In this document: positions 23,084 through 31,464 of the stretch, in pieces
Numbering within the stretch: position 1 is the first letter of the stretch
How the letters are laid out: each line of letters opens with the position of its first letter
DNA from: Bacillota bacterium
Lineage (GTDB): Bacteria; Bacillota_A; Clostridia; Lachnospirales; Lachnospiraceae
Assembly: GCA_023407175.1 (NCBI GenBank)
Contig: JAEYMU010000029.1
Span: forward strand, 1-32,351
Length of the DNA stretch: 32,351 bases
Reading direction: 5' to 3'
Program-made: the position numbers and the translations under genes
The notes under the pieces: model-generated
What the model was told of the DNA's origin: nothing
What the model saw: only the letters and a program-made list of their open reading frames with translations
Database searches by the model: none

Positions 23084-25093
23084 ATGGATTACAAGTATTT
23101 GTTTAGCCCGCACAAGATTGGGAACGTCGAGATCAAAAACCGAATTGTACTACCAGCCGCCGGAGATTCTTACGGCGATGACAGCAGTACCATCACGGAG
23201 CGCGAGCATGCTTACCTTGTAGAACGGGCAAAAGGCGGCGTCGGCTTGATCACGCCCGGAGGAATGAGTGTGGAGAGAGATCTGTGCGGTATTACCGAGC
23301 CACGTCAGCCCTCCATCGCTGAACCGCGCTGTCACGACACTCTGGAAAAAGTCATTCGTGCTGTGCACAGTTATGAAGCGAAATTCATGGTGCAATTGAT
23401 GCATCAAGGCCGTCAAGCGTATTCCCGTATGAATTGGGGCCAGCAACCCGTTGCTCCCAGCGCGATCAAGGAAGCAGATTTTCTTGAAATGCCGAGAGAA
23501 TTGTCAGTTTCAGAAATCAAATATCTTGTAGGGAAATTTATTGAGGCCGCAAAAACAGTCTATGATCTGGGCGGTGACGGTGTAGAACTACACGGAGCAC
23601 ATGGGTATATTTTCCATCAATTTATGAATCCGCGTGCTAACCGCCGTACAGACGAATACGGCGGCAGTTTTGAAAACCGGATGCGGTTTACAAAGGAGAC
23701 CATCGAGGGGATTCTCGCTATTAAGCCTGCCGACCGGTTTTTGTCGATCCGCATGAATGGAACTGATCAGTTGGAAGGCGGCCTGACGTTGGAAGATGGA
23801 ATTGAAATTGCGCTGTACATCGAAAGCCTTGGAATAGATGTCATTGATCTAAGCTACTCGACATATAGCAATTCTTTTCTATCCATCGAACCTTCGATTT
23901 TCGAAGAAGGCTGCAGATCATTCTTTATCAAGCCAATTAAAGAGCGACTCAGGGTCCCGGTGATCGCGGTAAACCAGATTAAGCGTCCCGAAACGGCTGA
24001 AAGACTTCTCGCTGACGGGGTCTGTGATTTTGTCGGTATGGCGCGTCCGACAATGGCCGACCCATGGCTGCCCAACAAAGCGCTCGCTGGAAAGAATACT
24101 GTCAGGGGTTGTATTTCATGTAACAACTGCCTCGATACCGCCTTCTTCGACGGGGTTGCTTGTTCCATGAATCCTTATACCGGGCGTGAATATCAATATA
24201 ACGATGAAACGATCGCTAAAAATGGGGACGGTCGGCTTATCACGGTAATCGGCGGCGGTCCGGGCGGGATGCAGTCCGCAATCACCGCAGCCAAACGCGG
24301 CTTTAATGTCAAGCTGTTTGAAAAAGGGGATAAGCTCGGCGGAGCGCTTTTGCTTGCCAGCAAAGGCAAGGGAAAAGAAAAAATACGCTGGTCCCTCAAT
24401 GGCATGGAAAATGAACTCCGGGAATTGGGCGTGGAGATCAACCTCAACACAGAGATAACCAAACCGGAGGAGCTCACACACTTAAACCCGTACGCTGTTG
24501 TGGTTGCAGTAGGGGCCGCTCCGGTAAATCCAACGATTCCGGGGTTGGAAGATATCAAAGTCTATCAGGCCCATGACATCCTTAGAAACGGCATCTCCTT
24601 TTCCGGCAAGCGGATTGCCATTATCGGCTCCGGTATGACAGGACTTGAGACAGCAGAGGCTTTGATTGATGGCGACAACCAAATCATCATGTACGACATG
24701 CTGGACGAAATCGCCAAGGGCGGAAATAACGATAACCGGTTCACAGTCATGGATTATCTTGCCCGGAACGGTGTGGAGTTCAAAACCTTACATAAACTTC
24801 TCCGTGTGGAGGGCGGCGAGCTTGTCTTTGAAAACCTTGCCACAGGTAACAAAGCCCTTGATCATCCGGATATTGTCGTTTTATCCATTGGCATAAAGCC
24901 GGTCAAGTCGATAGAAAACGCCTTTGTCGACAAGGTCGACCGTCTCGTGCCTGTGGGTGACTGCGCCGGACAAACTCAGTGTGCAAGCGAAGTTCGCGAA
25001 GGCTATAACGCCGCTTCCGCGATGACTTTGCCTACATGGGGACGTATCTACCACGCGACACGGGACGGGTTGTTAAAGCTTTGGGACATCTGA
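23084..25093 (+). CDS. NADH:flavin oxidoreductase (2-enoate/BaiCD type) 2
   Basis: The product is 669 residues with an FMN barrel (~1-340), Fe-S cysteines and FAD/NADH domains. Landmarks are LMHQGRQAYSRMNWG, VELHGAHGYIFHQFMNPRAN and RTDEYGGSFENRMRFT. Cys343, 346, 349 and 360 have spacing x2-x2-x10. The dinucleotide folds read VIGGGPGGMQSAITAAKRG and IAIIGSGMTGLETAEAL. Cluster spacing is one residue shorter in two intervals than in FadH or oxidoreductase 1. Expected chemistry is NADH-dependent reduction of an activated double bond. AAGGAGG lies 11 bases before the ATG, rather far. It is divergent from TetR2 and followed by a strong terminator. The substrate is unknown; bile-acid, cinnamate or enoate types are all possible. 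Confidence 0.93.
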   Translation: MDYKYLFSPHKIGNVEIKNRIVLPAAGDSYGDDSSTITEREHAYLVERAKGGVGLITPGGMSVERDLCGITEPRQPSIAEPRCHDTLEKVIRAVHSYEAKFMVQLMHQGRQAYSRMNWGQQPVAPSAIKEADFLEMPRELSVSEIKYLVGKFIEAAKTVYDLGGDGVELHGAHGYIFHQFMNPRANRRTDEYGGSFENRMRFTKETIEGILAIKPADRFLSIRMNGTDQLEGGLTLEDGIEIALYIESLGIDVIDLSYSTYSNSFLSIEPSIFEEGCRSFFIKPIKERLRVPVIAVNQIKRPETAERLLADGVCDFVGMARPTMADPWLPNKALAGKNTVRGCISCNNCLDTAFFDGVACSMNPYTGREYQYNDETIAKNGDGRLITVIGGGPGGMQSAITAAKRGFNVKLFEKGDKLGGALLLASKGKGKEKIRWSLNGMENELRELGVEINLNTEITKPEELTHLNPYAVVVAVGAAPVNPTIPGLEDIKVYQAHDILRNGISFSGKRIAIIGSGMTGLETAEALIDGDNQIIMYDMLDEIAKGGNNDNRFTVMDYLARNGVEFKTLHKLLRVEGGELVFENLATGNKALDHPDIVVLSIGIKPVKSIENAFVDKVDRLVPVGDCAGQTQCASEVREGYNAASAMTLPTWGRIYHATRDGLLKLWDI

Positions 25094-25230
25094 TCGAATT
25101 TTGCTTTAACATAACAGCGCCTTAATGTTGCCGATCTCACAAGGCACCGTGAAGGTTCTCGCGCGATGAACTCAAGGGTAAAGGGAAGAAGGGAGCGGAA
25201 GCCACGGAGGACGAGGCAAGTAAGCCAGAA

Positions 25231-25266
25231 CAGCAAAAATCCGGCCACAGCGCCGGATTTTTGCTG
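25231..25266. terminator. Strong bidirectional terminator
   Basis: CAGCAAAAATCCGGC (25231-25245) and GCCGGATTTTTGCTG (25252-25266) form a perfect 15-bp stem with loop CACAGC. The stem carries an A-run on one arm and a T-run on the other, so it can terminate on both strands. It serves oxidoreductase 2 from the left and the YolD remnant from the right. Confidence 0.85.
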
Positions 25267-25268
25267 CC

Positions 25269-25455
25269 CATTGATCGTTGAGCGTCTCGAATATAGCCCC
25301 TTCTATGCCGACTATTTCATCAATGGGGATCGTTATCCCATCGGTCATAATAACAATCCGTTTGTGTTCGTCGATCTTTTTTGCCGCGCTGGCAGCAGCA
25401 TAACCCGCCACTTTTCACTATATCTGGCTGAAAGTAGGTAATTGCGAACTCCATA
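25269..25455 (-). pseudogene. YolD-like protein remnant
   Basis: The minus strand reads MEFAITYF near 25455. After a frameshift and stop near 25415 it continues AAKKIDEHKRIVIMTDGI, then IPIDEIVGIEGAIFETLNDQ (25270-25410). This is the C-terminal SH3-like pattern of YolD-like proteins, common in Firmicutes mobile regions beside DNA-repair polymerases. No intact start or partner gene is present. The frame now reads on through the terminator to 25172, suggesting the original stop is lost. Confidence 0.6.
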
Positions 25456-25471
25456 GCTCCACCGCCTAATG

Positions 25472-25502
25472 GGCAAAGAAAAAGATCGCCGGAACGATCT
25501 TT
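25472..25502 (-). terminator. Terminator of the MerR/membrane protein operon
   Basis: On the minus strand AAAGATCG and CGATCTTT form an 8-bp stem with loop TTCCGG, followed by TTCTTTG. It lies about 25 bases beyond the stop at 25528. Confidence 0.75.
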
Positions 25503-25527
25503 CAAATTTTAATTTCACACGCCTCAA

Positions 25528-25788
25528 CTACTTCTCACGCTTCTTACTAAAGCCGCCTATCCTATAAAGCGAATATATTCCCAACAATACGAATAATGCA
25601 GCGAGTATTGCAAAAACGGCTGCATAAGCAGTACTTCCATTTTGAAAAGCGGCTATTCCGAGAAAGACAAATAGCAATATAAGGATGCTGCTTGAAACAG
25701 CAAACACAATGATGCGGACAGTTTGCTTCTTCGTTGAGGTTTCGTTCGTAATCCAATGTAGGATAAACTCGAAAAGGAAATCCATCAT
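25528..25788 (-). CDS. Small two-helix membrane protein of unknown function
   Basis: The product is 86 residues. A short N-terminal amphipathic part (MMDFLFEFILHWIT) is followed by two hydrophobic helices, ~24-46 (IIVFAVSSSILILLFVFLGI) and ~53-75 (AAVFAILAALFVLLGIYSLY), and a basic tail GGFSKKREK. I do not recognise a family. It starts 3 bases after the MerR stop, and the GGAGT of its ribosome site lies in the last MerR codons, so the two are translationally coupled. It may be the regulated partner of the MerR protein. Confidence 0.75.
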   Translation of the reverse strand: MMDFLFEFILHWITNETSTKKQTVRIIVFAVSSSILILLFVFLGIAAFQNGSTAYAAVFAILAALFVLLGIYSLYRIGGFSKKREK

Positions 25789-25791
25789 AAA

Positions 25792-26682
25792 TTACTCCGC
25801 GCTATATATAGCCCCGGCTTGTGGATATTTCTCTAAAAATGCCGCATTTGAAGCTTCAAGCCGTTTGCGATACTCTTTGTATGCCGGGCTCAATATCATT
25901 AAATTTGAAATGAATATATCATGATAGCCGCTGTTTTTTTGGAATTCCATCATTAAATTCGCCATTTTTCCTTGCGGAGATTGCTTGAATTCTTCGGAAG
26001 TGCGGTAAGCAATGTATTCCTCCACATCCATATTCCGAAAGAAGGAATCCGAATCACGGATAACTTCTTCCATTACAAGATTCATGGCATCTTCGTACTT
26101 TGCCACATCCACGGTTTCGTTTAGTTGTATCGCCTGTTCCATATAGGTATTCAACTCATTCGGGATAAGAGCCCCCGCGTTATCCAAATACGCAACTATT
26201 TTGTCGTAGGCGGCACGCTGTTCTTCCGTTTGTATTGGCGTTCTTAAAAAACGCCCGAAATGCAAGGAAAGATATAGTCCATAGTTGCCCGGAAAGGCCA
26301 GAACCAATTTTTCCTGAACAGTAAGGCCTTCCTCGTCAAGCTCCTGCAAACGATGAAAGCTATCTTCAACATCATAGTTTTTAATAAGTCCGTCAATACA
26401 GGCTTGCGTCACTTTGAGTTTTTGCATTTTTAACTCATTTAAGCGTTTAAAGCGTGCAAGTGCCACCGACTTATCGGTGCTGCCTAAAATCACACGGACA
26501 TCTTGGACGCCAATCCCGCATTTACGCAGCACCGATATTTCCTTTAGCGTGGCAATCTCCCCTTCGGAATAGTTCCTATATCCATTCTCCCTTATCTGAG
26601 GTTTGATAAAACCCTGCTGCTCGTAATATTCCACCGCCTTTTTTGTTAAATTACAAATCTGGCATACTTCTTTTATCAACAT
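25792..26682 (-). CDS. MerR family regulator with large effector domain
   Basis: The product is about 296 residues. The N-terminal MerR winged helix (~1-70) reads MLIKEVCQICNLTKKAVEYYEQQGFI, ENGYRNYSEGEIATLKEI and LRKCGIGVQDVRVIL. A coiled-coil dimerisation helix (~85-115) precedes a ~180-residue C-terminal domain I cannot assign, presumably for inducer binding. The ATG at 26682 has AAAGGAGGG upstream; the in-frame extension to 26706 has none. It is followed in the operon by a small membrane protein. MerR proteins usually activate an adjacent promoter, and the reductase promoter at 27602 lies about 0.9 kb away, so a link to oxidoreductase 3 is possible but not shown. Confidence 0.9.
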   Translation of the reverse strand: MLIKEVCQICNLTKKAVEYYEQQGFIKPQIRENGYRNYSEGEIATLKEISVLRKCGIGVQDVRVILGSTDKSVALARFKRLNELKMQKLKVTQACIDGLIKNYDVEDSFHRLQELDEEGLTVQEKLVLAFPGNYGLYLSLHFGRFLRTPIQTEEQRAAYDKIVAYLDNAGALIPNELNTYMEQAIQLNETVDVAKYEDAMNLVMEEVIRDSDSFFRNMDVEEYIAYRTSEEFKQSPQGKMANLMMEFQKNSGYHDIFISNLMILSPAYKEYRKRLEASNAAFLEKYPQAGAIYSAE

Positions 26683-26794
26683 ACCGAGCCCTCCTTTACC
26701 AAACACTATAAGCCATCCCCCAAGGGAACAGTCAAGCCTTCACATAAAAATTGTTTCCTTAAAAGCATATCACATAAATGTGAACATCTATGCT

Positions 26795-27279
26795 CTATGC
26801 GTCTATCGTCCATTGAATCTCCGAGGGATGGCCCACCCAGCCGGTAGCCACCGCGCCGCACTGTATCATCATGTCGGTGATATACACAACGCCGGTACAA
26901 TCAATAACGCAAATCCGTATGGTAATGGCCCTGATCCGCCCGAAGCCCTTCGGCGACAGGTCATTTGCTATCTGCTGAAAATACGCCATAGGCACCGCCA
27001 TCCTTAAAAAAGGTCGATAAACCGGGTTTCGGTGCTGCCGTCCTCGTACTCAAAAATCACCTGAATACCGACCTGCCCGTTTGGGCCTTTTTCCAAGTCC
27101 TCGCTGGCAATCTGAGCGGAAAAGGTATAGCTGCTCCTATTCGCGGGATAAATCGTCTGCAAGAGGCTTTTTGTCATACCGGATACGCCCACGGCCTTAA
27201 AGGACGCGGTACCGCTAACCCCGTTTTCCGTATCCACCTCAAAGCCCGAATAAGCTCTCTCATAATGTATTCCTGTCAA
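26795..27279 (-). pseudogene. Frameshifted fragment, probably of a phage structural protein
   Basis: Two minus-strand frames join at a run of six T in CGACCTTTTTTAAGG (near 27005). The first reads HYERAYSGFEVDTENGVSG, KGPNGQVGIQVIFEYEDGST and ETRFIDLF (27004-27279). The second continues FQQIANDLSPKGFGRI, VIDCTGVVYITDMMIQ and AVATGWVGHPSEIQWTI (26795-27001). Together they resemble the beta-rich C-terminal part of Firmicutes prophage tail or baseplate-type proteins, from memory and with limited certainty. No phage genes adjoin it and the N-terminal part is missing, so it is a stranded remnant. Confidence 0.5.
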
Positions 27280-27600
27280 CTGCCTTCACGTTTACTGGGA
27301 TTACCATTCTTATCTGTACAAGCAATATTATTTGCAGGCGTGAATTTAGCCTCAAGGCGGGAGAACGCTTTATCAAAACCTGATATTTCTATTCCTGATT
27401 ATATATGTATTTATCTATATATTATCATTTGTATATAAGCAAAAAAACAGGAAGAAATAATTGCGCTTACAACATCCCCCTGTGCCGTTTACGAAGGGGG
27501 GAATTATTCTTTTTACCGGCGTATATCAACAGCACTTTGCTGAGGGACTGCAGAATTTGCTATTTCTTGAAAATACGCAAGTGATTGTGAAATCTCTCAC
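27280..27600. other. Gap upstream of the oxidoreductase 3 promoter
   Basis: I see no gene here. It holds an AT-rich stretch with TATATATGTATTTATCTATA (27410-27430) and a small C/G-rich inverted pair (CCCCCTGTGCC... / GGGGGG around 27476-27503). Confidence 0.5.
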
Positions 27601-27601
27601 A

Positions 27602-27630
27602 TTGACGACTTGAAGAGAGTGTGATAGAAT
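27602..27630 (+). promoter_or_regulatory. Promoter of oxidoreductase 3
   Basis: TTGACG (27602-27607) and TAGAAT (27625-27630) are separated by exactly 17 bases, pointing toward the gene at 27806. The expected transcript start falls in the tandem operators just downstream. Confidence 0.7.
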
Positions 27631-27632
27631 AG

Positions 27633-27665
27633 TGTCAATTTGACATAGGTCAATATTGACCTATG
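27633..27665. promoter_or_regulatory. Tandem palindromic operators before oxidoreductase 3
   Basis: TGTCAATTTGACA (27633-27645) is a 13-base inverted repeat. It overlaps a perfect 22-bp palindrome (27644-27665; left half CATAGGTCAAT). Both share the half-site GTCAA/TTGAC. They cover the predicted start of transcription, as expected for repressor sites. The PadR gene downstream or the MerR protein upstream is the likely binder. Confidence 0.7.
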
Positions 27666-27805
27666 AGTATGGCGAAAATTCATATGAAGGCCCCCCATAT
27701 TCTCTGTGCATGCATGTCCGTAAGAGTTTAGAGGGTAGTGTAATCTGAGCATTCAGGTTGACATTCCCTGTCTAATAATAAACAGTTATGAAAGGATGTT
27801 GGTTT

Positions 27806-29752
27806 ATGAAGTTTCCCCATTTGTTTAGCCCAATCAAGATAAGAGGATTGGAATTAAAGAACCGCATTGACTTTCCGGGTATGGGCACATTCTATACGGA
27901 TGACGGAGGGTACGTGAACGAGAAGTTTATAAACTACCATGCCGCAAGGGCGCTGGGTGGATCGGGGCTGATTACCACGGAAGCAACATCCGTTTACGCA
28001 CCAGCCGCGCCAAGAAATTTCCTCAACATCAGCGACGACAAATTTATTCCAGGGCTGAAGAAGTTTACCGATGCGATCCATGCGGCGGGAGCAAAGGTGT
28101 GCGTGCAATTATGGCAGGGCGGCATTACTACCGTAATGTTTGATCCCACCACTGTGCCCATTGCTCCCAGCGAAATCAAGGTGGAATATGCGCTGGGGAT
28201 GCAATTGCCCCAACCTTATACGGTACCCGGTGCCAGCAAGGAAACGATCAGGGATATCGTCTTTTCCTTCGGCTCGGCGGCGAAGCGCGCCGTGGAGGCA
28301 GGATTCGATACAATGGAATTCCATCTTGCGCACGGGTATTCCCCACATTCCTTCCTGAGCGCCGCATTCAACCACAGAACGGATGAGTATGGCGGATCGT
28401 TTGAAAACCGCGCAAGGTATCCACTGGAATGTATTCGTGAGATCCGGCGCAACATCCCGGAGGACATGCCATTGTTAATGCGTATCGATGCGCATGACGA
28501 TTATGTCGAGAACGGGCTGACGCTTGATGACATGATCGCCTTCTGTAAGCTCGCTAAGGCTGAGGGCGTGGACGTGGTGAATGTTTCCAGAGGGAACCCC
28601 ATCACGCTGGCAATGAAGTACGAGGTGCCAGCTATCGATCTTCCCATGGGCTATAATGTGGAAAACGCCGCAGCCATCCACGAGGCTACCGGCCTTGTCA
28701 CCATTGCGGTGGGCAGAATCAACGAACCCGGGCAAGCGGAAGCCATTCTTGCGGACGGAAAGGCGGATATGGTCGTCATTGGGCGCGCCCAGTTGGCCGA
28801 TCCCGAATTTAGTAACAAGGCGGCTGCGGGAAACGACGAGGACATCATCCGCTGCTTCGGCTGCGGACAGGGGTGCGGCTCTTCTCCCATGACCTGTACG
28901 CGCAATCCCTCGGTTGGCCGGGAGAGGGAATTCACCCTGGTGTCAACGGACAAACCGCAAAAGGTGGCCGTCATCGGCGGCGGCATGGGTGGCTTGGAAG
29001 CGGCCATCACGCTTAAAAAGCGAGGACATGAGGCGATCCTTCTTGAAAAGTCCGGCAGGCTGGGCGGGCAATTCTATATTGCAGGGCTCGCGCCTCGAAA
29101 GGGCGAAATGAAAGAGGCGGCTATTTCCAGAGGGCAACAAGCGGTAAAGGCAGGCGTGGATATTCGCCTGAACACGCCAGCCACTCCGGAGGCGTTGGAC
29201 GCGATTCAGCCTGACGCGGTGGTGATTGCCACAGGTGCGCAGCCGATTCACCTGAACATCCCGGGGGCTAATTTACCGCATGTATTTGGGTCTTTTGATG
29301 TGCTGGAGGAAAGAGTAGCGCCTCGCGGCAAGGTCGTCGTCATCGGCGGCGGTCTGGTGGGGCTGGAGGCGGCTGAATTCGTTTCAGCGGCAGACCCAAA
29401 GAGCGAGGTCACGGTCATAGAGATGCTTGAGGAGGTCGGTAAGGATCTGCCGTTGTCGCGCAAAATCTGCGTCATGGAGCAGCTCAGCCAAAGCGATATG
29501 CGGATCGTACTCAACGCAAAATGCGTGGAAATCACACCGCAGGCCGTGGTCGTATGTAAGGACGGCGTCAATGAGGAAATCCCCTGCGATTATGTTGTGA
29601 TGGCGGTCGGCTCCATATCCAACGATATTACGTTGCTCAAAGACTACTGTGAAGAGCGCGGCACTCCCTATTATGTCATTGGAGACGCCAAGAGGGCTCG
29701 TAAGATGATCGACGCCGTTGCCGAGGCCGTGGAAGTGGCAATGGCCATCTAG
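27806..29752 (+). CDS. NADH:flavin oxidoreductase (2-enoate/BaiCD type) 3
   Basis: The product is 648 residues. The FMN barrel (~1-345) contains LWQGGITTVMFDP, MEFHLAHGYSPHSFLS and RTDEYGGSFENRARYP. Fe-S cysteines are Cys350, 353, 357 and 364 with spacing x2-x3-x6, clearly shorter at the last interval than the classical x11. FAD and NADH domains show VAVIGGGMGGLEAAITL and VVVIGGGLVGLEAAEFV. AAAGGATG stands before the ATG at 27806; the upstream ATG at 27788 has no site. G+C content is higher than in the neighbouring reductases, suggesting a separate origin. Its control region has tandem palindromes and it is followed by a PadR regulator. An activated C=C reductase is inferred; the substrate is unknown. 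Confidence 0.93.
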   Translation: MKFPHLFSPIKIRGLELKNRIDFPGMGTFYTDDGGYVNEKFINYHAARALGGSGLITTEATSVYAPAAPRNFLNISDDKFIPGLKKFTDAIHAAGAKVCVQLWQGGITTVMFDPTTVPIAPSEIKVEYALGMQLPQPYTVPGASKETIRDIVFSFGSAAKRAVEAGFDTMEFHLAHGYSPHSFLSAAFNHRTDEYGGSFENRARYPLECIREIRRNIPEDMPLLMRIDAHDDYVENGLTLDDMIAFCKLAKAEGVDVVNVSRGNPITLAMKYEVPAIDLPMGYNVENAAAIHEATGLVTIAVGRINEPGQAEAILADGKADMVVIGRAQLADPEFSNKAAAGNDEDIIRCFGCGQGCGSSPMTCTRNPSVGREREFTLVSTDKPQKVAVIGGGMGGLEAAITLKKRGHEAILLEKSGRLGGQFYIAGLAPRKGEMKEAAISRGQQAVKAGVDIRLNTPATPEALDAIQPDAVVIATGAQPIHLNIPGANLPHVFGSFDVLEERVAPRGKVVVIGGGLVGLEAAEFVSAADPKSEVTVIEMLEEVGKDLPLSRKICVMEQLSQSDMRIVLNAKCVEITPQAVVVCKDGVNEEIPCDYVVMAVGSISNDITLLKDYCEERGTPYYVIGDAKRARKMIDAVAEAVEVAMAI

Positions 29753-29784
29753 TCTTCCAAATTGATTATTCAGTTCGCAAAGCG

Positions 29785-29810
29785 GCAGAGGCGTCGGCAG
29801 ACGCCTCTGC
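29785..29810. terminator. 11-bp stem-loop after oxidoreductase 3
   Basis: GCAGAGGCGTC (29785-29795) and GACGCCTCTGC (29800-29810) form a perfect stem with loop GGCA, 32 bases beyond the stop. There is no U-tract, so it may be a weak terminator or an mRNA 3' stabiliser. Confidence 0.55.
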
Positions 29811-29917
29811 TCGGTTGCCGTCAGAGATAAGGTGGCAACTCCCGAAACTGGCGAAGACGGTGAAATCATGGTATATTGAAGATTACCATGTAAAAGGGAT
29901 ATGGGGAGTGATCCGCT

Positions 29918-30469
29918 TTGTTTATTGAAATTTCCATACTAAGTCAATTAATGGGCGCGCCCAGCCACGGTTATGAAATCAAAAAGAGAACCGCCGAACG
30001 TTTTGGCCCATACTTTGTCATCAGAAATAATCAGCTTTATCCCAAATTGCGCTCTCTGGAAAAGGACGGATTTATAACAAAAGAAATTATGGTTCAGGAC
30101 GGAAAACCCAACCGTCACATTTACTCCATTACCGAGTTGGGCATTGGGCGTTTTTATGAACTGCTGGGGACGTTTCCGGAAGAATATGCTGCCGATGAAC
30201 ACGAATATTTGACCCGGGTGGGTTATTTTGATATTTTGGACGAGGAAGCCCAACAGGATATTTTGTCTAAGCGGAGGAAGGTGCTGTGCTTGGAATATGA
30301 GCATATGGAATATCTAATGGAACTCCGCAGGAAAGAAAAGTTTATTCCGTATTCAAAAGAGTATTTTCAGTTTTCCATGGATTCGATTCACAAAGAGTTG
30401 GCACTGATCGAAAGCCTGCTGCAACGGTATGGTATGGCGGAAATGCGGGCTGATGCTGAGGAAAAATAA
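29918..30469 (+). CDS. PadR family transcriptional regulator
   Basis: The product is 183 residues. The N-terminal PadR winged helix (~1-85) reads ILSQLMGAPSHGYEIKKRTAE, NNQLYPKLRSLEKDGFI and GKPNRHIYSITELGIGRF. The C-terminal part (~95-175) is helical, with coiled-coil character (EEAQQDILSKRRKVLCLEYE), typical of the PadR-s2 dimer domain. The start is TTG 29918 with GGGGAG about 9 bases upstream. PadR proteins repress genes for phenolic-acid and other stress responses and often act on nearby genes; oxidoreductase 3 with its palindromic promoter is the obvious candidate target. DegV follows 76 bases later on the same strand. Confidence 0.92.
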   Translation: MFIEISILSQLMGAPSHGYEIKKRTAERFGPYFVIRNNQLYPKLRSLEKDGFITKEIMVQDGKPNRHIYSITELGIGRFYELLGTFPEEYAADEHEYLTRVGYFDILDEEAQQDILSKRRKVLCLEYEHMEYLMELRRKEKFIPYSKEYFQFSMDSIHKELALIESLLQRYGMAEMRADAEEK

Positions 30470-30545
30470 AAAAGCTTTGCCTGAAGACAAAAGCGTAGAG
30501 AAGCTTTATATCATACAGCACTGAATTTGGAGAGGAGTAATTTAG

Positions 30546-31421
30546 ATGAGCATACAGATTATTACCGACAGCACTTGCGACCTTGATCCGGCGATGATTC
30601 AGGGCATGAGCTTGGTGATCTTACCTCTGTCCATTATAGTCGGAGATCAAAGTTATTTGGATGGAGAAACCATTCTCTTACCAGAGGTTTACGATATGAT
30701 GCGTCAGGGAATCGTTCCGAAAACAGCGCAGATTCCCTATGAAAGGACGTACAACGTTTTTAGATCCTGCCTCGAAGAAGGAAACGATGTGATCTACATC
30801 TCGTTTTCAAGCACAATGTCCGGCTGCTTTGCGTTGGCCCAGATGGTTGCTGAAGAACTGCGCGCAGAATTTCCGAATCGTAACATCGCCGTCCTGGATT
30901 CCAAAGGCGGTTCCGGCGCGACAGGCCTCATTGTGCTGCAAGCACTCAAAATGGCTGATTCTGGATATGCGTTTGAAGTCGTTAAAGCTGAAATTGAATA
31001 TATGGCCGATCACATCGAACATATATTTTCGGTTGATGATATAGAGTGGCTTGCAAAGGGGGGACGCATTCCAAAGTTTGTCGGCACCATAGGAAACATT
31101 CTGAGTATTCGCCCTATCCTTTTCGTTGAGAAGGGCTGTATTGCCGTTCAAAGAGTGATCCGGGGGAAAAAGAAAGCGATCCAGGCTGTGGCAGATAAGG
31201 TTATCACTATGGCGGCAGATTTTCCCGCACAGCTGATCGCGATCACACATGCCGATGATCTGCCCTCAGCGAAAGCTCTTGCAGAACTTATCCTGAGAGG
31301 CTTACCCAATTGTAAAACAACACTATGCCAAATCGGAGCTGTTCTTGGTGTTCATCTCGGATTAAAAGGCATCGGCGCGTTTTGTTTTAATCAAAAACCG
31401 GAGCATTATTGTCTCATATGA
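30546..31421 (+). CDS. DegV family fatty-acid-binding protein
   Basis: The product is 291 residues of the DegV family. These Firmicutes proteins bind a fatty acid between two domains and, in FakB, present it to the kinase FakA. Landmarks are IITDSTCDLDP at the N-terminus, TAQIPYE at the ligand-binding loop, YISFSSTMSGCF, VLDSKGGSGATGL, LAKGGRIPK and GNILSIRPILFVEKG, and the terminal GAVLGVHLGLKGIG. The last motif departs slightly from the usual GPVIGTHxGPG, so ligand preference may differ. GAGAGGAG precedes the ATG by 8 bases. No FakA-like gene is adjacent. Confidence 0.92.
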   Translation: MSIQIITDSTCDLDPAMIQGMSLVILPLSIIVGDQSYLDGETILLPEVYDMMRQGIVPKTAQIPYERTYNVFRSCLEEGNDVIYISFSSTMSGCFALAQMVAEELRAEFPNRNIAVLDSKGGSGATGLIVLQALKMADSGYAFEVVKAEIEYMADHIEHIFSVDDIEWLAKGGRIPKFVGTIGNILSIRPILFVEKGCIAVQRVIRGKKKAIQAVADKVITMAADFPAQLIAITHADDLPSAKALAELILRGLPNCKTTLCQIGAVLGVHLGLKGIGAFCFNQKPEHYCLI

Positions 31422-31464
31422 TGCGCTTGGTTTGGGTGTTCTCCGATAAAGGGTGCCCTGAAAA

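Noticed and set aside
19160..29752. A bile-acid 7-dehydroxylation (bai) operon
   Set aside because: Only the flavin-reductase family is shared; no CoA ligase, CoA transferase, dehydratase or hydroxysteroid dehydrogenase gene is present.
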